The position numbers and the translations under genes are program-made. From Holophaga foetida DSM 6591 (GTDB lineage Bacteria > Acidobacteriota > Holophagae > Holophagales > Holophagaceae), in contig NZ_KI912268.1 of the NCBI RefSeq assembly GCF_000242615.2, positions 77,229 through 141,228 of the forward strand: a stretch of 64,000 nt of DNA. Direction: 5' to 3'. Positions 36,423-44,335 of the stretch are shown here, piece after piece (positions within the stretch are counted from its first letter, which is position 1; each line of letters starts with the position of its first letter). The notes under the pieces are model-generated. The model was not told the DNA's origin. It made no database searches and saw only the letters and a program-made list of their open reading frames with translations.

Positions 36423-38123
36423 ATGCTTACATGGACCCAGGTGTACACCCCTGTCATGGGCAATGTATTCCTTTCCGCTGCTGTTGCCGCGATTCCCGTC
36501 GTGGTCCTGCTGGCCCTGCTGGGCTTCGCCCACATCAGGGCCCACTGGGCTGCCATTCTCGGCCTGGTCTCCTCCCTGGCCATCGCCATCTTCGTCTACA
36601 GCATGCCGGTCAAGCTGGCCATCGCCGCTGCGGGCTATGGTGCCGCCTATGGCCTGCTGCCCATCGGATGGATCATCCTCGGCGCGATCTTCGTGTACGA
36701 CATCACGGTGAGGACCGGCGACTTCGAGGTGGTCAAGCATTCGATCGCGGGGCTCGCGGATGACCGCCGGATCCAGGTCCTCCTCATCGGCTTCAGCTTC
36801 GGGGCCTTTATCGAGGGCGCAGCGGGCTTCGGAACCCCCGTGGCCATTGCCGGAGCCATGCTGATCGGCCTGGGCTTCCGCCCCATCAAGGCCGCCGTGC
36901 TGGCTCTCATCGGCAACACCGCGCCAGTGGCCTTCGGTGCCCTGGGCATTCCCATCATCACCCTCGCCAAGGTCACGGGCCTCTCTGAGCAGGCCCTCAG
37001 TGCCATGGTGGGCCGTCAGATGCTGCCCTTCGCCCTCATCGTGCCCTTCTGGGTGGTCTGGGCCATGGCCGGGCGCAAGAAGATGTGGGAGGTCTGGCCC
37101 GCTTGCTTGACCTGCGGCGCCAGCTTCTCCATCACCCAGTACATCGTGAGCAATTTCTTCGGGCCCTCCCTGGTGGCCATCTTCAGTTCCGTGATTTCCC
37201 TGGTCGCCACAGTGGCCCTTCTCAAGTTCTGGAAGCCCAAGACCACCTGGCACTTTGAACACGAGTCCGCCGAGGAGCGCTCTGCCGAGGCCGCCGCCCG
37301 TCCCGACCACTCCGCCGGGCGCATCGTCAGGGCCTGGATGCCCTGGGTCTTCCTCTGCGCCTTCGTCTTCGCCTGGGGCCACCCCACCTTCAAGACCTAT
37401 CTGAATGGTGGCGCCAAGGGCCACGAGAACTTCCTGGCTGGCAAGTCTGTCATCAAGATCCCCGTGCCCACTCTGGACAAGGCCGTCGTCAAGGCTCCTC
37501 CGGTTGTCGCCAAGCCCGTTGTCGAGGAGGCGGTCTACACCTTCAACTGGCTGTCCGCCACCGGCACCAGCCTCCTCTTGACCGGTCTCGTGAGCGGGCT
37601 CTTCCTGGGCCTCTCGATCGGAGAGCTCTTCAAGATTTTCCTGGGCACCCTCAAGCGGATCCGGATCTCCCTTCTGACCATCACCGCCATGCTTGCCCTG
37701 GGCTTCTCCACCCGGTACGCGGGGCTGGATGCCACCATGGGGCTCGCCTTCGCCTCCACCGGCATGTTCTTCCCCTTCTTCTCGCCTCTCCTCGGCTGGC
37801 TGGGCGTGGCCCTCACGGGCAGCGACACCTCCTCCAACGTCCTCTTCGGCGGTCTGCAGAAGATCAGCGCCGAGAAGCTCGGCATCAACCCGATCCTCTC
37901 CTGTGCCGCCAACAGCAGCGGCGGCGTCATGGGCAAGATGATCGACGCCCAGAGCATCGTGGTGGCCGGTGTGGCCACGGGCCAGCAGGGCAAGGAGGGC
38001 GAGATCCTGAGGGGCGTCTTCTGGCACAGCATCGCCCTGGCCTGCTTGGTGGGTCTGCTGGTCTTCCTTCAGGCCTATGTGTTCACTTGGACCATTCCTG
38101 TGGCGGAAGCCATCGTGAAGTGA
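36423..38123 (+). CDS. lctP: L-lactate permease (LctP family)
   Basis: The start ATG 36423 is set by GGAGG (36413-36417) five bases upstream; an ATG at 36411 overlaps that RBS and is less likely. The 566-residue membrane protein has about thirteen helices and the LctP signatures FSFGAFIEGAAGFGTPVAIAG written here in part as GAFIEGAAGFGTPVA, TGSDTSSNVLFGGLQ and CAANSSGGVMGKMI. It imports L-lactate, probably with protons. It is the first gene of lctP-lutC-lutBA, so imported lactate is oxidised to pyruvate by the following gene products. A strong hairpin separates it from lutC. Confidence 0.95.
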   Translation: MLTWTQVYTPVMGNVFLSAAVAAIPVVVLLALLGFAHIRAHWAAILGLVSSLAIAIFVYSMPVKLAIAAAGYGAAYGLLPIGWIILGAIFVYDITVRTGDFEVVKHSIAGLADDRRIQVLLIGFSFGAFIEGAAGFGTPVAIAGAMLIGLGFRPIKAAVLALIGNTAPVAFGALGIPIITLAKVTGLSEQALSAMVGRQMLPFALIVPFWVVWAMAGRKKMWEVWPACLTCGASFSITQYIVSNFFGPSLVAIFSSVISLVATVALLKFWKPKTTWHFEHESAEERSAEAAARPDHSAGRIVRAWMPWVFLCAFVFAWGHPTFKTYLNGGAKGHENFLAGKSVIKIPVPTLDKAVVKAPPVVAKPVVEEAVYTFNWLSATGTSLLLTGLVSGLFLGLSIGELFKIFLGTLKRIRISLLTITAMLALGFSTRYAGLDATMGLAFASTGMFFPFFSPLLGWLGVALTGSDTSSNVLFGGLQKISAEKLGINPILSCAANSSGGVMGKMIDAQSIVVAGVATGQQGKEGEILRGVFWHSIALACLVGLLVFLQAYVFTWTIPVAEAIVK

Positions 38124-38129
38124 TGAGAT

Positions 38130-38160
38130 GGGCTCCCGCGGACCTGGTCTGCGGGAGCCC
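38130..38160 (+). promoter_or_regulatory. Intercistronic hairpin between lctP and lutC
   Basis: GGGCTCCCGC (38130-38139) pairs perfectly with GCGGGAGCCC (38151-38160), 10 bp around an 11-nt loop, in the 65-nt gap. There is no T-run after it. It probably stabilises the lctP mRNA end or attenuates the lut genes so that permease and oxidase levels differ. Confidence 0.6.
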
Positions 38161-38188
38161 GGCTCTTCTGTCCTGACGTGAGGTGGAG

Positions 38189-38725
38189 ATGTACGAGCTG
38201 TTCAAAACCAGGGCCGAGGCCGCCGGTGGTCTGGTCCATCGCTTCCCGACCGGAGCTGAGGCCCTCGAATTCCTGCTGAAGAGCCTTGAGGTCGAAGGAA
38301 CCCCCGCCGTCTGGGCGGGGGGCAGCTTCCTGGAGGGCTGTGCAGAGCAGCTCCTGGGCGCCCCGATCCCGGGGCTGGCGCTTTCGGTTACCCGGGAGAA
38401 TGCCAAGGGGGCCCGGGTCGGCATCACCCAGATGGACTGGGGCATCGCGGACACCGGCACCCTGGTCCAGGACGCCTCCGGGGTGGAGCAGCGGCTGGCT
38501 TCGACGCTGCCCTGGACCCATATCGCCCTGCTGCCGACCAGGAACCTGGTGCCGGATCTGGCGACCCTCCTCACCAAGGTGGATCCGGCCAGGAGCCGCT
38601 ACCTTACCTTCATTACGGGGCCCAGCCGTACGGCGGACATCGAGCGGGTGCTCGCCATTGGGGTCCACGGCCCCGAGCGGGTGATCGTGATCTGCATCGA
38701 CGATCTGGAAGGGGGGCGTCCGTGA
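38189..38725 (+). CDS. lutC: LUD-domain lactate utilisation protein C (LutC/LldG)
   Basis: The 178-residue protein has the LUD (LutC/YkgG) fold. Marks are AGGLVHRFPTGAEALEFLL near the start, WGIADTGTLVQDASG around residue 85 and FITGPSRTADIERVLAIGVHGPE... near the end; the motif TGPSRTADIE is the family signature. It is a soluble subunit of the NAD-independent L-lactate dehydrogenase complex LutABC. GTG 38183 is an alternative start, but AGGTGG sits better before ATG 38189. Its stop overlaps the GTG start of the lutB-lutA fusion (GTGA), showing translational coupling. Confidence 0.9.
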   Translation: MYELFKTRAEAAGGLVHRFPTGAEALEFLLKSLEVEGTPAVWAGGSFLEGCAEQLLGAPIPGLALSVTRENAKGARVGITQMDWGIADTGTLVQDASGVEQRLASTLPWTHIALLPTRNLVPDLATLLTKVDPARSRYLTFITGPSRTADIERVLAIGVHGPERVIVICIDDLEGGRP

Positions 38726-40869
38726 GCAAGGCCTTTGACCAGTCCATCACCAAGGCCCTGGAAAACCCCAACCTGGGAGGCATCCTGGACCGCTGGAACT
38801 ACCCGGCCACCCGGGCCAAGGCCTATGAGGGCGTCGATTTCGAGGCCCTTCGCGGCGAGATTTCCGCCATCAAGGGCGAGGCGGCCGGGCACCTTCCGGA
38901 GCTGGCGGACCAGTTCCAGAAATCGGCTGAGGCCCGTGGAGCCAAGGTCTTCCGGGCCAGCAGCCCCCAGGCCGTCCTTGATTACATCCTGGGGATCTGC
39001 CAGTCCAAGGGCGTCAAAAAGGTGGCCAAATCCAAGTCCATGGCCTCGGAGGAGATCCATCTCAATAAATTTCTGGCCGAGCACGGCATCCAGGCGGACG
39101 AAACGGACCTGGGCGAGTGGATCGTCCAGCTGGCCCATCAGACGCCATCCCACATGGTCATGCCCGCGCTGCATCTGACCAAGGAGGAGGTGGCGGAGAT
39201 CTTCAGTCAGGAGGTGAAGCGGCCCCTCTCCCCAGAGATCCAGGGCCTGGTGAAGGTGGCCCGGAAGGAGCTTCGGGAGAAATTCTTCGAGGCGGACCTG
39301 GGGGTGACAGGTGCCAATATCGCCATCGCCGAGACCGGCACCCTGGTGATCATGACCAACGAGGGCAATGCCCGGCTCGTCACGACTCTGCCGAAGATCC
39401 ATGTGGCCATCGTGGGGATCGAAAAGCTGGTGCCTCGCTTCGCGGATGCCGCCCCGATCCTCAGGGCCCTTCCAAAGAGCGCCACCAGCCAGCTCATCAC
39501 CAGCTACGTCTCGATGATCACCGGGCCCGTCCCCAACGATGACGGCACGATGAAGGATCTGCACATCATCCTCATGGACAACCAGCGCACCGCCATGGCG
39601 GCGGATCCCGAGTTCAAGCAGGCCCTCCAGTGCATCCGCTGCGCCTCCTGCCTGAACGTGTGCCCGGTTTATCGCCTGGTGGGGGGGCATGTCTTCGGCC
39701 ACATCTATACCGGCGGGATCGGCACGATCCTGACCGCATGGTTCAACGAGCTGAAGACCACCGAGGACATCCAGGGGCTCTGCATCGGCTGTGGCAAGTG
39801 CAACGAGGTGTGTCCGGGCAAGATCGATATCGCCGGGCTCATCCTGGAACTGCGGCGGCGGCTAGCCAAGAAGGAAGGCCTCTCTTTCATCCAGAAGAGC
39901 GCCCTCCAGATCATCAACAACCGCAAGGTATTCCACGCCATGCTCCGGGCGGCCTCCATCGCCCAGAAGCCCTTCGCCAAAGATGGGTTCATCCGGCACC
40001 TGCCCATGTTCCTGTCGAACCTCGCGGAGCACCGGAGCCTGCCGGCCATCGCGCCGAAGCCCTTCCGGGACCTCTTCCCTGAGATCCGCCAGCCCAAGGG
40101 GGGGGGCAAGGTCGCCTTCTACGCCGGCTGCGCCATCGACTTCGTATCGCCCAAGGTGGGCGTGGCGGTGGTCAAGGTCCTCAACCAGGCCGGGCTTGAG
40201 GTTATCTTCCCCCAGGAGCAGTCCTGCTGCGGCATTCCCCACTGGGCCTCCGGCGCCAACGAGATGGCGGCCCTGGCGGCGGCCCACAACCTGGGGCCCC
40301 TGTTGGCTGAGGATGTCGAATACGTAGTGACCGCCTGCGCCACCTGCGCCACGGCCCTGAAGAAGGAGTGGCCTCATCTGCTCCAGCAGCAGGGTATGGG
40401 GGGGCTGGTGCCCAAGGCCGAGGCCGTGGCCGCCAAGACCGTCATGTTCACCGAACTGGTGGCCAAGCTCATCCAGGAAGGTCGCCTGACCCCCAAGGAC
40501 GGGATGGAGCTCCAGAGCGTTACCTACCACGATTCCTGCCACGCCAAGCGTCACGTGGGGATCTACAAGGAGCCCCGGGCCGCCCTCAGCGCCGCCGGTT
40601 TCGATCTCCGCGAAATGAATGAGAGCGACACCTGCTGCGGCATGGGCGGATCCTACACCGTCAAGCAGCCCGAGCTCTCCATGGGCATGCTGAAGCGCAA
40701 GCTCGACAACGCCGAGCAGACCGGTGCCCAGTACCTCTGCGCCGAGTGCCCCGGCTGCCTCATCCAGCTTGGCGGCGGGCTCGATAAGCGGGGCTCGCAG
40801 CTCCAGGCCAAGCACCCGGCAGAGTTGCTGGAGGACCGTTTCAAGGATCCGGGCGATACGGAGGGGTGA
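38722..40869 (+). CDS. lutB: Fused LutB-LutA L-lactate dehydrogenase iron-sulfur subunit (LldF-LldE)
   Basis: The 715-residue protein joins two subunits that are separate in Bacillus. Residues 1-290 form the LutB LUD domain (IAETGTLVIMTNEGNARL). 4Fe-4S motifs CIRCASCLNVCP (Cys304) and CIGCGKCNEVCP (Cys354) follow. From about residue 465 a LutA moiety carries two CCG domains with CCG at 502-504 and 638-640, plus CAECPGC near 673. The complex oxidises L-lactate to pyruvate and passes electrons onward. Comparable fusions are known in sulfate reducers. The join coincides with nine G residues (40098-40106). GTG start overlaps lutC. Confidence 0.93.
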   Translation: MSKAFDQSITKALENPNLGGILDRWNYPATRAKAYEGVDFEALRGEISAIKGEAAGHLPELADQFQKSAEARGAKVFRASSPQAVLDYILGICQSKGVKKVAKSKSMASEEIHLNKFLAEHGIQADETDLGEWIVQLAHQTPSHMVMPALHLTKEEVAEIFSQEVKRPLSPEIQGLVKVARKELREKFFEADLGVTGANIAIAETGTLVIMTNEGNARLVTTLPKIHVAIVGIEKLVPRFADAAPILRALPKSATSQLITSYVSMITGPVPNDDGTMKDLHIILMDNQRTAMAADPEFKQALQCIRCASCLNVCPVYRLVGGHVFGHIYTGGIGTILTAWFNELKTTEDIQGLCIGCGKCNEVCPGKIDIAGLILELRRRLAKKEGLSFIQKSALQIINNRKVFHAMLRAASIAQKPFAKDGFIRHLPMFLSNLAEHRSLPAIAPKPFRDLFPEIRQPKGGGKVAFYAGCAIDFVSPKVGVAVVKVLNQAGLEVIFPQEQSCCGIPHWASGANEMAALAAAHNLGPLLAEDVEYVVTACATCATALKKEWPHLLQQQGMGGLVPKAEAVAAKTVMFTELVAKLIQEGRLTPKDGMELQSVTYHDSCHAKRHVGIYKEPRAALSAAGFDLREMNESDTCCGMGGSYTVKQPELSMGMLKRKLDNAEQTGAQYLCAECPGCLIQLGGGLDKRGSQLQAKHPAELLEDRFKDPGDTEG

Positions 40870-40921
40870 ACCTTCCCGACTGTCGGCTTGGCTGAGTCTG
40901 AAGGATCAAAAGAGTAAACAC

Positions 40922-40999
40922 AGAGGGCACAGAGGCTCAAAAGAGAGGGCACAGAGAAAAGCAAAGACTGGTTGGTTGACCGGGCCTCAATCTTTGCTT
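40922..40999. repeat. Family-B intergenic repeat with 13-nt direct repeat
   Basis: AGAGGGCACAGAG occurs at 40922-40934 and 40944-40956. The following GAGAAAAGCAAAG...GGTTGGTT resembles GAGAAAAACAAAG...GGTTGGTT at about 59848. AAGCAAAGA (40959-40967) pairs with TCTTTGCTT (40991-40999). This looks like a decayed copy of the same palindromic intergenic repeat. Confidence 0.6.
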
Positions 41000-41000
41000 C

Positions 41001-41042
41001 TGTATCCCTTTCATCCCCTTTATCCTGGCTAAATGCTTTTTT
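41001..41042. repeat. Partial family-A repeat copy
   Basis: The stretch TATCCCTTTCATCCCC then TTTATCCTGGCTAAATGC and a T-run follows the same order of TATCC, ATCC, TCCTG, AA and GCTTTTT as the left arm and loop at 36138-36176. No right arm is present, so this is a half element. Confidence 0.5.
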
Positions 41043-41192
41043 TGCTGTTTTTGGGTTATGGCATTTCTTCCATTATGAAACAAGCCGATTGTCGGGCGAA
41101 TGTTTACAGCTTTGCTCCAGAGCTTTCACGGGGGGGGCCGCATCGGCGATCCATGCTTTGAGCGGAAGAAGAGATTCTTCCGTGGAGGATGC

Positions 41193-41564
41193 ATGATCCT
41201 GGAACAGCTCTCTCAGGCCCTTCGGGGAAGCTTGGTCCTTCTGGTGCTGGGTCTCGGTCTGGGTTCCCCCCTGGCCCATGCCCGGGAATCAGCTAGATGC
41301 GAGATGGTGAGCGCTGCGCCGGTCCGCATCAGTGCCGAGGCGCGGGGCCTCCTGGACGAGGATCGCACCTTCAGGGTGAAGGTCTATGTGGATTCCCTGG
41401 GCAGGGCTCAGAAGGTGATCGTGATGAACGGGTTCCCCGGCTCGGCCATCGACGCGGATGTTACGCGGGCCGCCCTGGCCTCCACCTACCGCCCTGCGGT
41501 GAGGGATGGAAAGATGTTGCCAGGGTGCATTGTCCGGGAATTCCAGTTCGCCAGGCTGCGCTAA
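41193..41564 (+). CDS. Small secreted TonB-C-terminal-like protein (copy 1)
   Basis: ATG 41193 has GGAGG four bases upstream, and the signal peptide begins at once (LRGSLVLLVLGLGLGSPLAHA), so the 31 upstream codons are not part of it. The mature part of this 123-residue protein is little more than one TonB_C-like domain: RVKVYVDSLGRAQKVIVMNG, DADVTRAALASTYRPA and a final beta strand. It lacks the TM anchor and Pro-rich spacer of a true TonB, so it cannot transduce energy in the usual way. A close paralogue follows 147 nt downstream. Periplasmic location likely; function unknown. Confidence 0.75.
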   Translation: MILEQLSQALRGSLVLLVLGLGLGSPLAHARESARCEMVSAAPVRISAEARGLLDEDRTFRVKVYVDSLGRAQKVIVMNGFPGSAIDADVTRAALASTYRPAVRDGKMLPGCIVREFQFARLR

Positions 41565-41619
41565 TCTTTTGTTTATTGTTGATAAATAAAAATAGGGTGA
41601 CAAGGGCGTCTGGGTGTGG

Positions 41620-41640
41620 TTGAATTTTTTATCAATTCAA
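41620..41640. promoter_or_regulatory. Inverted repeat between the two TonB-C-like genes
   Basis: TTGAAT-9 nt-ATTCAA is a perfect 6-bp inverted repeat in the AT-rich 147-nt gap, which also holds TTTAT-5 nt-ATAAA near 41573-41587. Either may be a weak terminator of copy 1 or an operator for copy 2. Confidence 0.3.
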
Positions 41641-41711
41641 GATCCAAGGCTGCATCCCTTCGCACTGGAGCAGATGGGTAGAGCCTGATATCCGCCCGAG
41701 GAGGCTGTGTC

Positions 41712-42068
41712 ATGAGGCAACCCGTTCAGATTCTGTCGATGTTTATCTTATGGACAAGTCTCAATGCCCTGGTCGCACCCGCTTTCGCCAAAGGGAGCGC
41801 TGACTGCAAGATGGTGCACAGCACGCCCATCTCGCTCGAGGATGTGCCCCGGAAATACCTCAGCGAGGACCGCACTGTGAGGGTGAAGGTCTATGTGGAT
41901 TCCACGGGCAGGGCCCAGAAGGTCATCGTGGTCAATGGCGTTCCCGGGTCCGGCCTTGATGTGGCCGTCACTCGTGCCGCCATGGATTCCACGTACCAGT
42001 CGGGCCTGCAGGACGGGAAGCCTGTGGCGGGCTGGGTGATCAAGGATTACCGCCTCGTGCGGCAGTAG
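41712..42068 (+). CDS. Small secreted TonB-C-terminal-like protein (copy 2)
   Basis: The 118-residue paralogue of the preceding gene has a signal peptide (ILSMFILWTSLNALVAPAFA) and a single TonB_C-like domain with RVKVYVDSTGRAQKVIVVNG and VAVTRAAMDSTYQSG. The two copies are almost identical at DNA level over the central 80 nt, but the signal peptides and last strands differ, indicating tandem duplication with divergence. GAGGAGG lies upstream of the ATG. It ends three nucleotides from the convergent lysA stop. No TonB box, ExbB/ExbD or receptor gene is nearby. Confidence 0.78.
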   Translation: MRQPVQILSMFILWTSLNALVAPAFAKGSADCKMVHSTPISLEDVPRKYLSEDRTVRVKVYVDSTGRAQKVIVVNGVPGSGLDVAVTRAAMDSTYQSGLQDGKPVAGWVIKDYRLVRQ

Positions 42069-42071
42069 GGC

Positions 42072-43223
42072 TCAGCCCACCCAGACCTCGGGGGGCCGGG
42101 GGTGGCTCAGGAACTCGCCCATGGCCTCCGTGAAGCCATAGGCGCCCACGGTGCCGAAGGCCAGGATGTCGCCCGGGGCCACCTCGGGCAGGTCCAGGTC
42201 GCCCAGGCGGTCCAGGCTGGTGCAGAGGGGGCCCGCCAGGGTGGCAGGTCTTACCGCGCCGCTGCGGCCCAGGACCCTCACCGGGAAGGGGTCGCCGGTC
42301 AGCAGGGGGCGCAGGAGGTGGTTGACGCCGCCCTCCAGGATGATGAAACGGGTGCCGCGGCTCTCCTTCACGCGGATCACCTTGGCCAGGTAGACCCCGC
42401 AGGAGGCGGACATGAAGCGGCCGGGCTCCAGGATCAGTTCGCCCTTGAACCAGGGGTGGGCTTCCAGGAGGTCCTTCAGGCCCTGGCCCAGGGCTTCGAC
42501 ATCGAGCGGGGTCTCGGATTCCGTATAGGGCACCCCCAGGCCGCCGCCCAGGTCGATCTGCTCCAGTTCGATGCCGAAATCCTGGTGAAGCCGCTTGGCC
42601 AGGTCCAGGACCATGGCATGGGTGGCCAGGAGGGTCTGGGCGTTGCGCTGGTTGCTGGCGGCGAAGACATGGAGGCCGCGGATGCGGACGTGGTGGAGCT
42701 TCGAGGCCCGCTCCAGGATGGAGGGGAGATCCTCCTCGTCGACACCGAAGGCCGAGGGGCCCGTGCCGCCGATGATGCGGTTGCTTTCGTCGGCCCCGCT
42801 GGCGGGATGGACCCGCAGGTTGACCGCCAGGGGTCCCGTGGCCAGGGGATCCAGGCGTTCCAGATCCTCCCAGCCCTCGGCCTGGACCCGGGCGCCCTGG
42901 GCCAGGGCCTGGGCCAGTTCCGCATCCCGCTTGCCGGGGCCGGCATAGAAGGTCATGCCCTTGGGCAACTCAAGGGCAGCCACCCGGGTGAGCTCGCCCC
43001 CGGAGGCGCAGTCGAAGCTGGCGCCGAGACCGGCGAAGACCTTGAGGAGTTCTGCGTGGGGGTTGCTCTTCACGGCGAAGGCGATGCGGGCGCGATCAGG
43101 GAGGGCTGCCCGCAGGCGCCTGTACTGGGCCGCCGCCGTGGGGCGGTGGTAGGCGAAGAGGGGCGTTCCGTGGGCCTGGGCCAGGTCCCGGCAGGTGGAT
43201 TCATCCAGGGCGAAAAGCGTCAT
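42072..43223 (-). CDS. lysA: Diaminopimelate decarboxylase
   Basis: The start ATG 43223 overlaps the upstream aminotransferase stop (ATGA). The 383-residue PLP enzyme of the alanine-racemase-fold family decarboxylates meso-diaminopimelate to lysine. PLP lysine K52 lies in IAFAVKSNPHAELL, followed by SFDCASGGEL. The C-terminal domain has ILEPGRFMSASCGVY (with the PLP-phosphate arginine) and LCTSLDRLGDLDLP, in which the conserved substrate/PLP-site cysteine stands in GPLCTSLD. It is slightly shorter than typical LysA. Last gene of the lysine operon. Confidence 0.92.
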   Translation of the reverse strand: MTLFALDESTCRDLAQAHGTPLFAYHRPTAAAQYRRLRAALPDRARIAFAVKSNPHAELLKVFAGLGASFDCASGGELTRVAALELPKGMTFYAGPGKRDAELAQALAQGARVQAEGWEDLERLDPLATGPLAVNLRVHPASGADESNRIIGGTGPSAFGVDEEDLPSILERASKLHHVRIRGLHVFAASNQRNAQTLLATHAMVLDLAKRLHQDFGIELEQIDLGGGLGVPYTESETPLDVEALGQGLKDLLEAHPWFKGELILEPGRFMSASCGVYLAKVIRVKESRGTRFIILEGGVNHLLRPLLTGDPFPVRVLGRSGAVRPATLAGPLCTSLDRLGDLDLPEVAPGDILAFGTVGAYGFTEAMGEFLSHPRPPEVWVG

Positions 43224-44335
43224 CCTTGTCTCCAGTAGGGGGCCAGTCGGCGCACCCCTTCCGCGATGGCCTCGGGCTGTCCCGCGAAGCTCAGGCGAAT
43301 GTGATGGCGTCCCCTTTCGCCGAAGGCCGAACCCGGCACCACCACCACGCCGCCCTCGTCCCGCAGGCGCAGGCAGAAGGCCATGGGGTCGGCCAGGGCG
43401 GACCCGGGGACCTTCAGCCAGTGGTAGAAACCGCCGCTGGCCTGGGCCGGGGCGCTTCCGAAGTGGGTCCGGTAGGCCTCCTCGAAGGCGTTCCAGCGGG
43501 TCCGGATCTCCTGGCGGGCCCCCGGGAGGACGGTGGCCGATTCCCGGATCAGGGCCAGGGCCGAGCGCTGGGCGGGGCTGGCGGGGGCCGTGACCATGTA
43601 GGCGTGCAGCAGGCGGGCTGGGGCCAGCCACGTGGGATCCCCCAGGGCCCAGCCCAGGCGCAGGCCGGGGCCGCCCCAGGCCTTGCTCACGGAGCCAAGC
43701 ACCAGGCCGCTCTGGGTGACCTGGCGAAGGCTCGCGGGCCGCTCCCCGAGATAGAGCTCCCGGTAGACCTCATCGGAGATCAGGAGAATGCCGCGCCTGT
43801 CGCAGGCCTCCGCCACCTTGGCCAGGGCTTCGAGACCGGCTCCGGCGCCCGTGGGGTTGGCGGGGTGGTTGATGATGGCCATCTTGGCCTGGGGTGCCCG
43901 GTCCAGGGCCTCGCAGAAGGCGTCGGCGTCCAGGCGGAAATCGGAGCCCAGGGGGTAGGGCAGGGGGGTGGCCCCGGCCATGTGGGCCAGGGCGGGATAG
44001 GACAGGAAGCCGGGGTCCGGCACCAGCACCGCATCCCCGGGCTCCAGCCAGGCCTGGAAGAGGGCGAAGAGGGCCCCCTGGCTGCCGGTGGCCAGCATGA
44101 CCCGGTCCAGATGCTCGCCGTGGAATTCCGCCACGGCCTGCCGCAGTTCCGGGAGCCCGGCGTTGGGACCGTAGGCGCAGGGACCTTCAATACCAAGAAA
44201 AGCGAGCCTCCCGGGCTCAGGCAGGGCCCAGCCCGGCTCCCCCAGGCCCATGGGGATGGCGCTGGCGGGAGCGCCCTCGCTCAGGGCGCGGATGGGGCTG
44301 GGCTTGAGGTGCCCGAGCCGGGAGGCGGGCATCAT
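43220..44335 (-). CDS. dapC: Class I/II aminotransferase, probable N-succinyl-diaminopimelate aminotransferase
   Basis: Start at 44335 overlaps the dapD stop (ATGA). The 371-residue fold-type I PLP enzyme has the PLP lysine K218 in LGSVSKAWGGPGLRLGW, NHPANPTGAG (157-166) and SDEVYRELYLG (188-197). Between dapD and lysA, the step expected is transfer of an amino group from glutamate to N-succinyl-2-amino-6-ketopimelate, hence DapC. That specificity is inferred from position; the sequence alone says only aminotransferase of the aspartate/tyrosine group. Confidence 0.8.
   Translation of the reverse strand: MMPASRLGHLKPSPIRALSEGAPASAIPMGLGEPGWALPEPGRLAFLGIEGPCAYGPNAGLPELRQAVAEFHGEHLDRVMLATGSQGALFALFQAWLEPGDAVLVPDPGFLSYPALAHMAGATPLPYPLGSDFRLDADAFCEALDRAPQAKMAIINHPANPTGAGAGLEALAKVAEACDRRGILLISDEVYRELYLGERPASLRQVTQSGLVLGSVSKAWGGPGLRLGWALGDPTWLAPARLLHAYMVTAPASPAQRSALALIRESATVLPGARQEIRTRWNAFEEAYRTHFGSAPAQASGGFYHWLKVPGSALADPMAFCLRLRDEGGVVVVPGSAFGERGRHHIRLSFAGQPEAIAEGVRRLAPYWRQG

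Larger units (their letters stand above)
40870..41192. other. Intergenic region with repeat remnants
   Basis: 323 nt without a supported gene. It contains family-B repeat sequence (40922-40978), family-A-like sequence (about 41001-41042), an AT-rich stretch to 41100 and a run of eight G at 41130-41137. The promoter of the following secreted protein probably lies in 41040-41130, but no clear boxes are visible. Confidence 0.6.

Noticed and set aside
36249..38027. 592-codon minus-strand open frame opposite the lactate permease
   Set aside because: It is antisense to a confident gene; the protein is an acidic Gly/Glu/Asp-rich shadow without domains.
38182..38188. GTG 38183 as lutC start
   Set aside because: The bases AGGTGG that include this GTG look like the ribosome binding site for ATG 38189; the difference is only two residues.
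43224..43631. N-terminal extension of diaminopimelate decarboxylase
   Set aside because: The upstream frame lies within the aminotransferase gene and is Pro/Gly/Arg-rich; ATG 43223 with the ATGA overlap begins at the family start.
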